A DNA stretch of 64,000 nucleotides from Lumbricus rubellus (taxonomy: Eukaryota > Annelida > Clitellata > Crassiclitellata > Lumbricidae). Where the stretch lies: NCBI GenBank assembly GCA_945859605.1, contig OX243821.1, positions 22,944,831 to 23,008,830 of the forward strand, written 5' to 3'. Under the pieces are notes generated by a model. The model was not told where the DNA came from, searched no databases, and saw nothing but the letters and a program-made list of their open reading frames with translations. A program made the translations under genes and the position numbers. Positions 53,641 through 64,000 of the stretch are shown piece after piece (position 1 is the first letter of the stretch; every line of letters starts with the position of its first letter).

Positions 53641-53733
53641 ACACGCTTCGGCGTGAAACTCAGTGATTGCGCTGTAATCGGGAGCGCTTCTGAGTGAATA
53701 CATTGAAGTGGCGCTGTAACAAGTGCACAAAAA
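53641..53733 (+). mobile_element. tRNA-SINE type 1, 5'-truncated
   Basis: CGCTTCGGCGTGAAACTCAG, TCGGGAGCGCTTCTGAGTGA and GGCGCTGTAACAAGTGCACA. Confidence 0.85.
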
Positions 53734-54690
53734 TATTTTTTTTAAACAAGCAAACAAACGTTTGTTTATTAAACCATAACTTACAAAATATTGTTCTTCT
53801 TCCTATCCACGTTTCGTCCACCAGCCTCTCAGTAATTTTTGGGGTTCGTCCAATTCCATCCCAGCTTCACTTCCAATACCACCCCACTTCGTCCCGTTCC
53901 ACCACAATCCGTTCCACCAAGCACCCATACAACTGGTGTACCAGACGTTTCTCGGGAAATTTCGGTGACCCAGTGTCACCCCTCCATTCACATATCTCAC
54001 CACTATCTCCGTCCTCCAACACTCCTTTTCCTCTTTCTGCTCCTGTCCCATTTCACCAATCACCCCTTCCCTTCCTTTTCTCCCCTTCCTCCCCCCACCT
54101 ACCCTTTTATCTCCACTTTCGTTCCACCCCTTCCCGTCTCACACAATATTTCGAACTTTTTTCAATAACTCCTATATTATCTTCAGTGATCATAGTCCGT
54201 TAAAACACAACTCATAGGAGGATCAAATTGGCTCCAAAATGTGTTAATGCATTCAAATCCAATCCTTACATAGCATTGGGAGTCTGCGTTTAAAAGGTGT
54301 GTAAGACGACCGCTGAAAGCCATCGGAAGCAACGACCATCCGCCGTTTGAATAATATATAATGGATGGATACGATTTGAAGAAAGCCTATGACCACAGGG
54401 GTCGTTACAGAAATTTATTTGGCATTTTACAGCACTTAAAATCTTAAATAATAATACCCGTTCAATAAATTATAATCTCAATCACCACTAAAGGGAAATT
54501 TGCTTGACCATTAAGTTAACTCACGCATCGTATCGTTATATTGCACCGGTTGATTCCTTTTAGAGGGTGTGCAATTAAGACTGACCATATTCTTGTTTAT
54601 AATTATAACCTATTCACGTTTCGTTTGCTCTCTTCATAACATAAGCCTGAGGTGGTCGTGTGAATTAATCGCCTTTTTGAGTTCCAATTT

Positions 54691-54724
54691 TATATAGAAT
54701 AGAAATAAACCATTTAAAAGGTGT
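54691..54724 (+). promoter_or_regulatory. Bipartite TATATA-N22-AGGTGT motif
   Basis: TATATA at 54691, AGGTGT at 54719. Paralogues at 26259/26287 (AATATA) and 59196/59224 (TATATC) keep the 28-bp spacing while internal bases change. Confidence 0.5.
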
Positions 54725-55199
54725 GTAAACGTGCAGAATTATATTTCCAGCTAAAGACTAATATTTCCCCTTTACACTGGTCGGAACCGATTTCCTAAGG
54801 AACCACACTGGCACAACACCTGCGAGAGGCCAACCCGAAGTTAATAATGTTCTCAAATAGATAAACAAGGCCGGACCTTTTTGGAGAATTAATGACGCCT
54901 ACGGCCGCCAGAGGGCTGCGGTCCGATTGACAATGCGTTGCTCCTACTCGGCAGGACCGTTTATCGACGACCGGTCATAGCAGCAGCAGCACTCGAGTAG
55001 ACCTTGCGCTGCACCAACCACCGTCTTTGTCGTCGTCGTCGAAGTCGTCGCTAGAGGCGCTAGTGCGAATGACGGTGTGGTGGAGTATTGGTACCACGGT
55101 TAAAAGTGTCCTACTGCCCACAATATGTATTGTAATGTAAATTAAATAACAATTTCACCAAGGCATTTACAATGTATGTTGTGGCTGGTTTTTAATTTG

Positions 55200-55539
55200 A
55201 TCTTTGTATGATACAATGCGGGTACATAATTATGTTAAGTCATTCTGTCATTTTGAGACTAGTGGAGGCTTTAAATTTAGTGCAAATTGGACAGAGAGAA
55301 TGCTTCCGTTCATTTGAAGCCACCAACTGACACATAGGCCTACATTTCAGAATGTGTGCTGAGCAGGAGCGTTCTTATCCCGGGTCATTTCTCGGCACAA
55401 CACCCGTCTGTTGTGTGCCCGTGAAAAATCCAGCTGTCGATGTGATCGCTGGGAGCCGAACCCCGATGTCAGCGGTCGTCGCTTTATTGGAGAAAATATT
55501 ATTGTCCAGTTAACGTGACCGACCGTAAAAGAGGCAGAA

Positions 55540-55572
<33 letters not shown>

Positions 55573-55573
55573 A
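55200..55573 (+). other. Partial copy of spacer D
   Basis: Matches 27740-27930 and 59890-60080 (CACAACACCCGTCTGTTG, GTCGTCGCTTTATTGGAGAA, AACGTGACCGACCGTAAAAG), ending in (CAGA)n. It stops before the promoter, so this module copy lacks a core promoter. Confidence 0.65.
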
Positions 55574-56229
55574 AAAGCATAATGAAATACAAATAGTAAA
55601 CAATTTGCCTTGACTTGACTTTGACGTAAACACCTTTAAAACATGGATAATCACATTTATAAAAGCTAAATGACGAAACTTTTATACCAGTATGTTTTTT
55701 TCTTGACCGTGATGATGCCTTTTAGTAACATCAGGACGCCATTAGAAGTAACTTGAGATATCCGAAGATGTCATTGGGAGGAGACTGAAGAACTGGCGAT
55801 GGACGTGGAAGAGTTGATAATGTGCGTTGCCCGATGTGCAGCAGACCTGCGTGGGAATGACTAATTATCGTTAGTTCTAAGTATATGTGACAATGTGTAG
55901 CGCTTTGCTAAATACTTAAGGAAGATAGGGGCCTAGAGGTCAGCCTCCTTGTTTTAAAATCTTCGGGACTGGCACTACCGATAAACAAACAACGTCGTCA
56001 GATATTACGATGCACTGCATTTAAGACTTGTGCCACTTATTACGTCGATGTATCAAAACGAATTTTTTTTATGTTCCATCGTGCAAATAATAATAAAATA
56101 TTCACTTATGTTTTAGTTGCATTGCCTTCTATGTTATGTGATAATAGATAAACTGTGTGACTTTATGGGGCAGAAAAACGGAACAATTTTTCAAATTCAG
56201 TTTCACACATGTATAAGAGATAGATCTTA
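55574..56229. other. Spacer
   Basis: Motif copy at 55630/55658 (ACACCT/TATAAA, spacing 28) and a partial 100-bp repeat at about 55935-55990. No gene. Confidence 0.5.
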
Positions 56230-56620
56230 CTTTAAAAAGGTGTATTAAACGTTAAATTGAAAAGATATTTTACGCATATACTTCAGCGACATTTGACTGC
56301 CTTATACGTGTTGACGTGGGCTATCAGTGTAGTCCCTTTTTTAAACCACGATTTGGGCTGACAATTATACGTGAGAAATTTGTTTTGGATTTAGTCATTA
56401 TTTTTCGATTCTATTTTGTCAATTTGGACAGTTCATTATCTATATTTGGAAATTCCGTCCGTTGGGTATTTTCCACGCATCGTCCCTTCATGTCTACCGT
56501 ATAATTACGCGACTGCTGAGAGTGCTGAGTGCTGAGTGCCAGAAGGTGCGATCGCTTAATCGCTTTGAAGTGGTTGCTTTCTGTTCTATAGACTCACTAC
56601 TCGAATATCGCCATCTACCG
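56230..56620 (+). repeat. Left-end fragment of the upstream module
   Basis: Repeats the start of U1/U4 (TTTACGCATATACTTCAGCG, GAGTGCCAGAAGGTGCG, TGAAGTGGTTGCTTTCTGTT) and is cut at ATCTACCGTAATG by a SINE tail and microsatellite. Confidence 0.7.
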
Positions 56621-56622
56621 TA

Positions 56623-57120
<498 letters not shown>

Positions 57121-57221
57121 CCTATTCGCACTTTCGTGGTAATGTTGATTTCCTTTTTCAAAATTGTAAGGATGAAAGACAGTAATTTTCGACGTCAAAG
57201 TTTAATATGAAGGCAATGACA

Positions 57222-59640
57222 ATCATAAAAGAGGTGTCTTAAACGTAAAATTGGAAAGATATCCTAACCGTACAGCAGCGACATCTGACTGCCATGATAC
57301 TCCTTGATGTGGATTATTCGCAAGTCCCACCTGTGATTGACAATGCCTTTAATATTTGGTTTTTGGACTCAATCATTTTCGAACCTATTTTGAAATTCCC
57401 TCCGTCGGGTATTTCCCACGCATCGTCCCTTAACGGCTACCGTATACATGCAACTGCTGAGCGCTGTATAATTATTATATTATGAGCGCTGAGTGCCAGA
57501 AGGTGCGATCGCTTAATCGCTTTGAAGTGGTTGCTTTCTGTTCTATATACTCGAATATCGCCATCTACCGTAATGTATCGTAACATTACGATTGTATAGC
57601 GCCTTTTTGGAGAGGGCGTCGATAGCGCTGTGCATACATAGAGAGCAATTGTAATTGTAATTGTAATTGCTGTTCTAATGACACCATAGCGTGAACAGTG
57701 GGCTGGTAAGCATGTGGAAATATTATGACGATTATACCGGTATATAAATTCAATCTTGCTTTAAAATAACCCATAATTTTTTTTCACCTCGTTCAGATTA
57801 GTATTGAAATGCCAACTTATGAGTATTTGAAAAGCAAAATATACTAATTGTAAAGGTGTCCAAATTGAGACCAATATATTTTAATTTTATTTTTGAAATT
57901 CCAAGCGATTTGTCAGGGATGGACATTTCTGAGTATTTGAAGATTAGGTACATTGTAGTTGCAATTCAAAGTCACCGTGTGATAACAAAGACCATTAGTG
58001 ACGCCCTCCTCTTTTATCCATGCTTGGGACTGGCACTGGCAGCGTGCAACCAGTGGCGGAATATAATTGGTATCAGAGACACAGATAGACAGACATTCAG
58101 CTAGGCAGACCGACAGACAGACAGACAGACAGACAGACGAAGAGAATTGACTAAATTACAAGAAATACAATTGAAGCAGAACAAAAACAAAGCGACTATT
58201 AATTACTGTTCTTCGTCCGTCTACCGCCAGGTGGCAGTGGCGTCGTTCGTTCGTTCGCTTTTTTCTCTTATGTATCTTGTGTAGAGGGAGCGACGTTCAA
58301 ATGACGATGACAGCAAAATGAAGATTAATTAATTCTTTTAACCACGTCTCGAATTAACGACGCTACGACTCGATTCGTTCCTCTTTCCACCGCTGTGTTG
58401 CGCCACCAGTGACCCCCCCGAGTCACAAGCCTGTCATCTTGCGGCGGTGACGTCATCATTACGAGCGATTTTCGATGACGTGCGACGCCGTCTTCATCTT
58501 TTCGTCGGGTGTGAGTCGATATCGGGACTGCGGTGAAAAGAGTTCCGACAGCGAATACTGTGTTGGGTTCACGTTTTATGGAATCAGACAGGACCATATG
58601 ATGCGTATCTAAGAAGAAAATATTTTGTGGAACTCAATTGATGAATACAGAGTTTAAAATTGCAGCTAATGACAATTCTAGCTTCCACTTGACAGCACTC
58701 TGCCTTCTCGGTGTTAGGCCATTCGACTTCCTTTCTTTGATAACTATTCAGACATTCATCTGTTATCTTCAGATATAATTATGGTCCGTTAAATTACTAA
58801 GACAGAACTCGATAGGGATCTACAATTGAAATTAGTTAATGCGCTCGAATCATTTTTATTTATGTAGCATCGGTTGACTCTTTTTAAAAGGTGTAAGCCA
58901 TATGAAGCAGCTCATACGCTCTCTATCTACAACCAATTCCATCGACATTATAGCACTCCAATTATATTTATGCACAATCCTTCGCTTGCAAATAACCTGA
59001 TACCAATCTGACCAGCCATAAAGAGTTTAAGCATACAGTAATAATTATCCTAACGTAAGCCTACAAATTAATATGCCAGAGAATATAATTAACTGTCGCT
59101 TTAAAACCGGTTAATTACTTAGAGAGGTGTATTATAATGACCGACCACATTCTTGTTTGTAATCTGATAATTGATTGCCTATCGAATACAAATTTTATAT
59201 CTAATATATTTAATCCATTTAAAAGGTGTGTCTTAAAGAGCAGAACTGTATTTTCTAGCTAAAGACAATTATTCCCTTCCATTGGTCGGAACCGATTTCC
59301 CACGGAACCACGCTGGTACAACACCTGCGAGCGGCCAATCCGAAGTTAATAATGTTCTCAAATAGATAAACAAGGCGGACCTTTTGGAAGAATTAATTAC
59401 GTCTACGACCGCCAGAGGGCTGCGGTCCGATTGACAATGCGTTGCTCCTACTCGGCCGGACCGTTTATCGACGACCGGTCATAGCAGCAGCAGCACTCGA
59501 GTAGACCCTGCGCTGCACCAACCACCATCTTTGTCGTCGTCGTCGTCATCTTCGTCGCTAGAGGCGCTAGTGCGAACGATGGTGTGGTGGAGTATAGGTT
59601 CCGCGGTTAAAAGTGTCCGGCTATGTCCATCATATTTAAT
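57222..59640 (+). promoter_or_regulatory. Upstream module U4 of LMO gene C
   Basis: Third copy of the module: 100-bp repeat 57965-58065, CTCF-like sites at 58224 and 59409, CRE-like TGACGTCA at 58448. Motif copies at 58861, 59123 (degenerate) and 59196. Near its end GTTAAAAGTGTCC is followed directly by spacer D. Confidence 0.6.
58861..58894 (+). promoter_or_regulatory. Bipartite TATGTA-N22-AGGTGT motif
   Basis: TATGTA at 58861, AGGTGT at 58889, spacing 28; paralogue of 25957. Confidence 0.45.
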
Positions 59641-60062
59641 CCAGAAATTGATATAACGACAAGGCTAAAAATTTGCTGAAGTTTCAATTTGATCTTTGTA
59701 AGTCTGTTATTTAAATCATTCTGTGGCTTTTCTGAGACGAGATAAGATTTAAATTGGGAACAAGATTGCCAATGAATGCAAGATTGATAGAAGACATACA
59801 CATGCGTAGACAGATAGACAAGAGACGGATACAGAGAGAGTGGTGAAGACAGAGATATGGACAGTCACCTCCAACAGAATATTGCGGAGTGGGATCGTTC
59901 ATTCCCCTGGTCGTTTATCGGCACCACACCCGTCTGTTGGGCGCCTGTGAAAAGCCAGCTGTCGATGTCGTCGCTTTATTGGAGAAAATTGTCCAGTTAA
60001 CGTGACCGACCGTAAAAGAGGCAGAGAAAGAAAGAGGCAGATAGAGGAAGAGAAGCATACAT

Positions 60063-60133
<71 letters not shown>

Positions 60134-60408
60134 GGGACAGAGAGCGTCGATTATGAATGGTTGAAGGCGATTGGCTGAAGGCGATTGGCTGATTCCTATG
60201 CGCAGGGACGCACGCATGCACCCACAGTTACAGTACATGTATATCTGAGTGTCTTTCTTTTGTTTGATCTACATGTCTGTCTTTTCCTTTCTCTGACTCT
60301 CTCTCTAACGCTCGCTTTGCTGTGTCCCTTTCGTCAACACGTTTATTCTCTCCCTAACTCTCTCTCTCGCTTTGCTGTATGTCTGTATGAGTTGCGTCTT
60401 GAGTCGTA
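59641..60408 (+). other. Spacer D before the promoter of gene C
   Basis: Aligns with 27557-28264 without the MITE. (CAGA)n at 60060-60134 replaces the longer GACA tract of gene B. Confidence 0.65.
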
Positions 60409-60441
60409 GATAAAAGTCGACCGATTCGCGAGTTGTCATTC
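60409..60441 (+). promoter_or_regulatory. Candidate core promoter of LMO gene C (TATA + Inr)
   Basis: GATAAAAG 60409-60416 and TCATTC 60436-60441; initiator A 29 bp after the TATA-like start, three bases shorter than in gene B because CAA is missing after GTCGAC. Confidence 0.55.
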
Positions 60442-60854
60442 GAGTGGACATCGTCGACTCATACACAGCATACACAGTCGCTGAACTCTATTACTCGCTC
60501 GAATACCTATCAAATACTTTGGGACTTGCTTTTCTTATTAGGCTGTGGTAACCGTGTGGTTCCTAAAGTAAGACTATTATAGTTAATGATTAGAGGTCGT
60601 TAGCAATAATATTACAGATAAAGTTAAAAAAAATCGAAGTGGAGAAGTAACTAAATAACTGTTAATTTGTTAAAGGCTTTGCGTTCGTCGAAATTTTGCA
60701 AATGGGTTAGTAACTTAGTGTAACCTATATTATACGGTCTCAATGATTTTTGAGAATTTCAAGAGGGTTATTATAAATAATGTCAGGCAAGTCATTTCAC
60801 TCACAATTGTCCCGCAGTACAGCAATTGCGCCTTCGAGGTGTGTGTGTGTGTGT

Positions 60855-60886
<32 letters not shown>

Positions 60887-61261
60887 CTGTGTGTCTGTGC
60901 GTGTCGGTGTGTGCACTTTTGAGCAAGGAGAGCAATATCAGATTTCAGTTGTATTGCATTATTATTGTATTGTGTATAATAAACGTAATTTGTTGATTTG
61001 CAGTAATGCAGTGTACCGAACGACCAACATTATGATAGCCAAATGATGTTAAGCATCGCAGCAATAGAAGTGCTTTTATATAGCATTCTATGATGTCCAA
61101 AAAGAGGGGTTTAACGATTCGGTCGGCTGACAGTTATCTAAACTCGTTGGCAGTGTTGTTCATTTTTTTAAACCACTGCAATTCATTAACTATTATAAGC
61201 TATTATAAGCTTAACTAATTCCATTACCAATTTTTCTAAAAGGATCAGAATTTAAGAGAAT
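60442..61261. other. Presumed 5' UTR / first intron of gene C
   Basis: (TG)n at 60839-60905; motif variant TATATA/AGGGGT at 61077/61105 (spacing 28). No exon recognised. Confidence 0.5.
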
Positions 61262-62239
61262 TTAACCCTCGGGCTACCAGGGGGGGTGGTATCCACCCCC
61301 CCCCTAGGTTTTTTCCAAATCAATTTTTTTTTCGTTTGGAATAAAATTTTGACGTTTTATGTAGCTGTAGAGGATTCATTTGCACACATTTTGAGGTAAA
61401 ATGTGTGATGATATACCATACCATTCAAAAGTTATACCCGATATACCCGAGGCACCGGGGGGGGGGGGTGGATACCACCCCCTCTTAGATTATCGACTGT
61501 ATCTTATCTGTCCTTTGACATGAAGAGACACGAATTACACCACTCTGTAGAGGGAATGCGGGGCTACATTGTGGTGGTCACGGAGTTGTCTTTGGACAAC
61601 CGGAAGTGCTCAAAATAAATTAAAATATATAAAAAGGTGTTTTATTTTCATAATATTTTCATGTTTTTCCTATTAAACATTATTCATAATTTATTTTTCA
61701 AGAGAAGTAAATTATGCCATTCTATAGAGGACATTTAGGGCTATCTTTTGATACCAATTACTTTGACATTTGAAGACCGGAAGTGCTCAAAATAAATTTA
61801 AATGTGTGAAAATGTTGGGTTTTTTTACAACGTAAACCGATAAGTCTCCGTAAACGTTTTTCAGCAGCTAATACATGTTTTTTTTCTTTTTTTATTGTAA
61901 TTAAAACTAACTTATTACTAGTTTTTATAGTTGGATATTGGACTTTATTATATTTAAATAAATAAATTATGTTAAAAACACACAGAATCTAATATTTTGC
62001 TTTTGCGAAAGTATACATTTTGTGAAATCGACGGGTGCCTAGGGAAAAAAATTCATAATTCCGGGGTGCTTTCATATATTTCAAACCTAAATATATCATT
62101 TTGTGCAGAAATGAATGCTGAATCCATTGATGTATTACAAGTTATGATATCTCAAACCAAACCCAAAATCCAGGGGGGGTGGTAACCACCTTCCTTGGTA
62201 GTCAGTGTTACAAAAAAAGCTTGGTAGCCTGAGGGTTAA
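61262..62239. mobile_element. TTAA-flanked MITE, family 1, full copy (978 bp)
   Basis: TTAA at 61262-61265 and 62236-62239, ends CCCTCGGGCTACCAG and TTGGTAGCCTGAGGG. It has three G/C hairpins as in 3868-4861, the last with a shortened C-run. Gene B lacks it at the matching place near 30060. Confidence 0.88.
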
Positions 62240-62640
62240 GAGAAACATTGTCATGAGATTGAGAATTCCCATGACTCTGCATGCTGCTACATATCATAAT
62301 TATAATTATACTACAACCAATGTGTTACTGCCACTGCTACTGCTACTGCTACTGCTACTGCTACCTGCGACGCCACCCCATCATATTGCTTACTATGATA
62401 GTCATGCTATTGCTGTTGTTATTGTCATTGCTTTGTTATTGTTGTCGTGATCATTGCTGTTGTCATCGTATTGATTTTCTCATTGCTATTGTGTTTTTTT
62501 ACTGCTTTGGCACTGGTATTGGTATTGTTAAATTGATATGTGCATTATTATTGCCATTGCTATTTGCATTGATATTGGTATTGTTGTCGCTATCGTTTTG
62601 TTATCATCTCTGCTACTAGTTCTGCTAATCTATCTGTGGT
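62240..62640 (+). repeat. Low-complexity TGCTAC/TTATTG region upstream of gene C exon 1
   Basis: GCTACTGCTACTGC units near 62330-62365, then TTATTG-type sequence paralogous to 30106-30460. Confidence 0.8.
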
Positions 62641-62655
62641 TGTTATAATATGTCA

Positions 62656-62725
62656 GATGCAATCGGGAGAGCCTCTGAGTAGAGAGCTTTGAGTAGCGCT
62701 AGAACAAGTGCACATACATTTACAC
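62656..62725 (+). mobile_element. tRNA-SINE type 1 tail fragment
   Basis: CGGGAGAGCCTCTGAGTAGA, then AGCGCTAGAACAAGTGCACA. It is inserted about 80 bp before gene C exon 1; gene B lacks it. Confidence 0.8.
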
Positions 62726-62804
62726 ATACATGTACATAATTGCTTCTACTTCTGCTAATGTATTCGTTGTCTTTAGTTTTGTAGGACTATCTCTCACTGA
62801 CGTC

Positions 62805-62906
62805 ATGAACTGTGGTGTTCCATCCTCCTCTCACTCATCCTCCGTCGTCTCCATCGCATCCTCATCTTCCTCTTCCGCTTCATCATCAGACGGGAGGATG
62901 CTACAG
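62805..62906 (+). CDS. LMO: LMO gene C, first coding exon (serine-rich N-terminus)
   Basis: 102 nt, 34 residues, MNCGVPSSSHSSSVVSIA then a serine run and DGRMLQ, donor CAG/GTAACT. It has the same upstream acceptor (TTTTGTAG/GACTATC) and the same TGACGTCATG start context as gene B. It differs from gene B by E to A and one added codon (GGG) before the final Arg. Preservation of frame and both splice sites in the second copy supports real coding use. Confidence 0.8.
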
Positions 62907-63185
62907 GTAACTGAATAAGATTCAGATAAAAGTTCAGTTAATTCGAATCTTGGCATTGGCACACATTGCGTGATGGATTAGTTTAAAGATGCGTCATAAA
63001 ACCATACGGATAATGATTAACGCCAGACACCTTTCTTATACGTACAATCTAATGCTATATAAACGAAAGTTTCTTTAATTTGTGTGCTCCGTGCCAGTCT
63101 TGTTCAAATCATGATATTACACGCTTGTCAATGGAAAAAATATTATTTATTTATTTATTTGTTTATTTACTTATTTTTTTATATA

Positions 63186-63388
63186 GCGCCCTTTCCAACT
63201 GACAATTCCTGGGTGCTCCTTACTACAGTGCGGTCACCGAATCGGAGTTTCACGCTGACGCGCTCAAGCAACTGCGAGTGAAGGACTTGCATGAGGTCGC
63301 TACACGGCAGTTTTAGGTGGATTCGAACCTTCAACCCTCCAGCTGTAAGACAACGAATCTCACTATCGCGCTATCCCACCGCACCCAA
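63186..63388 (-). mobile_element. tRNA-SINE type 1, uninterrupted
   Basis: From TAGCGCCCTTTCC through GTTTCACGCTGACGCGCTCA, AGCAACTGCGAGTGAAGGAC and GGATTCGAACC to CCCACCGCACCC. It is the paralogue of the split SINE 30892-30977 plus 31650-31757. Confidence 0.9.
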
Positions 63389-63623
63389 CTTATGATAGAA
63401 TTTCAGCTAAAAGTTTCGTTAATTCGAGTCTTGACGTTGGCACACATTTCGTGATGGAATATTTAGAGATACGTGTGACGGTGTTGTAGAGTGTATGTAG
63501 AATTATTCATGTATGTATGTTTGTATTTCACACTTTGTATATTGCTCTGTTAGAAGACGATACTACGTGTATACTCTGTCCGGCAGTGAATGATGAACCA
63601 TTTAAAGGTTCACGTTGGCTACT

Positions 63624-63656
63624 TATATAACCCTGGATTCCAAATATTACAGGTGT
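63624..63656 (+). promoter_or_regulatory. Bipartite TATATA-N21-AGGTGT motif
   Basis: TATATA at 63624, AGGTGT at 63651; paralogue of the copy at 31974 before the gene B LIM1 exon. Confidence 0.45.
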
Positions 63657-63869
63657 CTAAAACAGAATAATGCTAACCTCAGCTTACGTACATTATACTT
63701 CCAAGACATGAGTCACTTGCATCAGGATGAGAATGGGTCATTGGGGTTCATCCCATAATTCGCATACTATGTGCAAGCGCCCGGGTTCTCAAAGACAGAA
63801 GTCCATATGAGCCGTTGTCAAAGGGTTAATTATGAGCGTTGATGATCACGTGACCGGATGTTGTTGTAG

Positions 63870-64000
63870 GAGTGTGCCGGATGTAAGAAGGTGATAAGTG
63901 AGCGCTTCCTGTTGAAGGCGTTGGACGAGTTCTGGCATGAAGACTGTCTCAAATGTTCGTGTTGTGACTGTCGCCTGGGAGAGGTCGGATCAACGCTGTT
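63870..64000 (+). CDS. LMO: LMO gene C, second coding exon (first LIM domain), cut by window edge
   Basis: Acceptor GTTGTTGTAG before 63870. It reads ECAGCKKVISERFLLKALDE, then FWHEDCLKCSCCDCRLGEVG and STL at the edge. All LIM1 ligands up to the fifth cysteine are present. The one difference from gene B is Ile to Ser after KKVI. The remaining 42 nt and the LIM2 exons must lie to the right of the window. Confidence 0.95.

Larger units (their letters stand above)
51130..55110 (+). promoter_or_regulatory. Upstream module U2 (extra copy before gene C)
   Basis: Same order of landmarks as 24186-26700: (TG)n 51655-51760, 100-bp repeat 52180-52290, CTCF-like sites at 52420 and 54905, CRE-like site at 52631. 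About 1.4 kb is inserted between the two CTCF-like sites compared with U1. That insert includes a SINE fragment (53641-53733), a C-rich stretch (53840-54140) and repeated motif copies at 53281, 53415, 54267, 54537 and 54691. Confidence 0.6.

Overview
This is animal nuclear DNA. It has spliced LIM-only (LMO) exons with GT-AG borders and long introns. It also carries several tRNA-derived SINE families, non-LTR retrotransposon fragments, TTAA-, hAT- and mariner-type DNA transposon remains, and very abundant microsatellites. The LMO protein is of the LMO1/LMO3 and Drosophila Beadex type. The serine-rich N-terminus, the C-terminal tail and the repeat content suggest an invertebrate, possibly marine, but I cannot name the species or phylum from sequence alone.

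The backbone is a tandem array of at least three LMO genes, all on the + strand. Gene A is cut by the left edge: only its second LIM exon (3331-3456) and last exon (5441-5642) are inside. Gene B is complete in four coding exons (30487-30585, 32224-32396, 40892-41017, 41763-41964; 600 nt, 199 residues). Gene C starts at 62805 and runs off the right edge inside its first LIM exon. Exons are nearly identical between copies, while introns and spacers differ by many insertions. Genes B and C share an upstream block: a module with CTCF-like and CRE-like sites (24.19-26.70 kb; second copies at 51.13-55.11 and 57.22-59.64 kb), then a spacer with a tetranucleotide repeat, then a TATA plus initiator core promoter (28265-28300 and 60409-60441). 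Gene C has two copies of the upstream module and gene B has one.

Between the genes the DNA is mostly mobile. It includes a 5'-truncated I/Nimb-like LINE with reverse transcriptase and RNase H (17390-21543) and a truncated RTE-like LINE (44820-46100). Four other LINE 3' ends are present, with about ten copies of one tRNA-SINE family and single copies of two others. Three families of TTAA-flanked (piggyBac-like) non-autonomous elements occur, plus a hAT-like element with a perfect 8-bp target duplication and a rearranged mariner transposase. Because the tandem copies act as each other's empty sites, several insertions can be dated as younger than the duplication.

The most striking unexplained signal is a bipartite motif, TATATA followed by AGGTGT. 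The two starts are 28 bp apart in most copies, and I counted at least 35 instances on both strands. Most flanks are unrelated, so it looks like a position-constrained regulatory or transcription-start signal rather than a transposon family.
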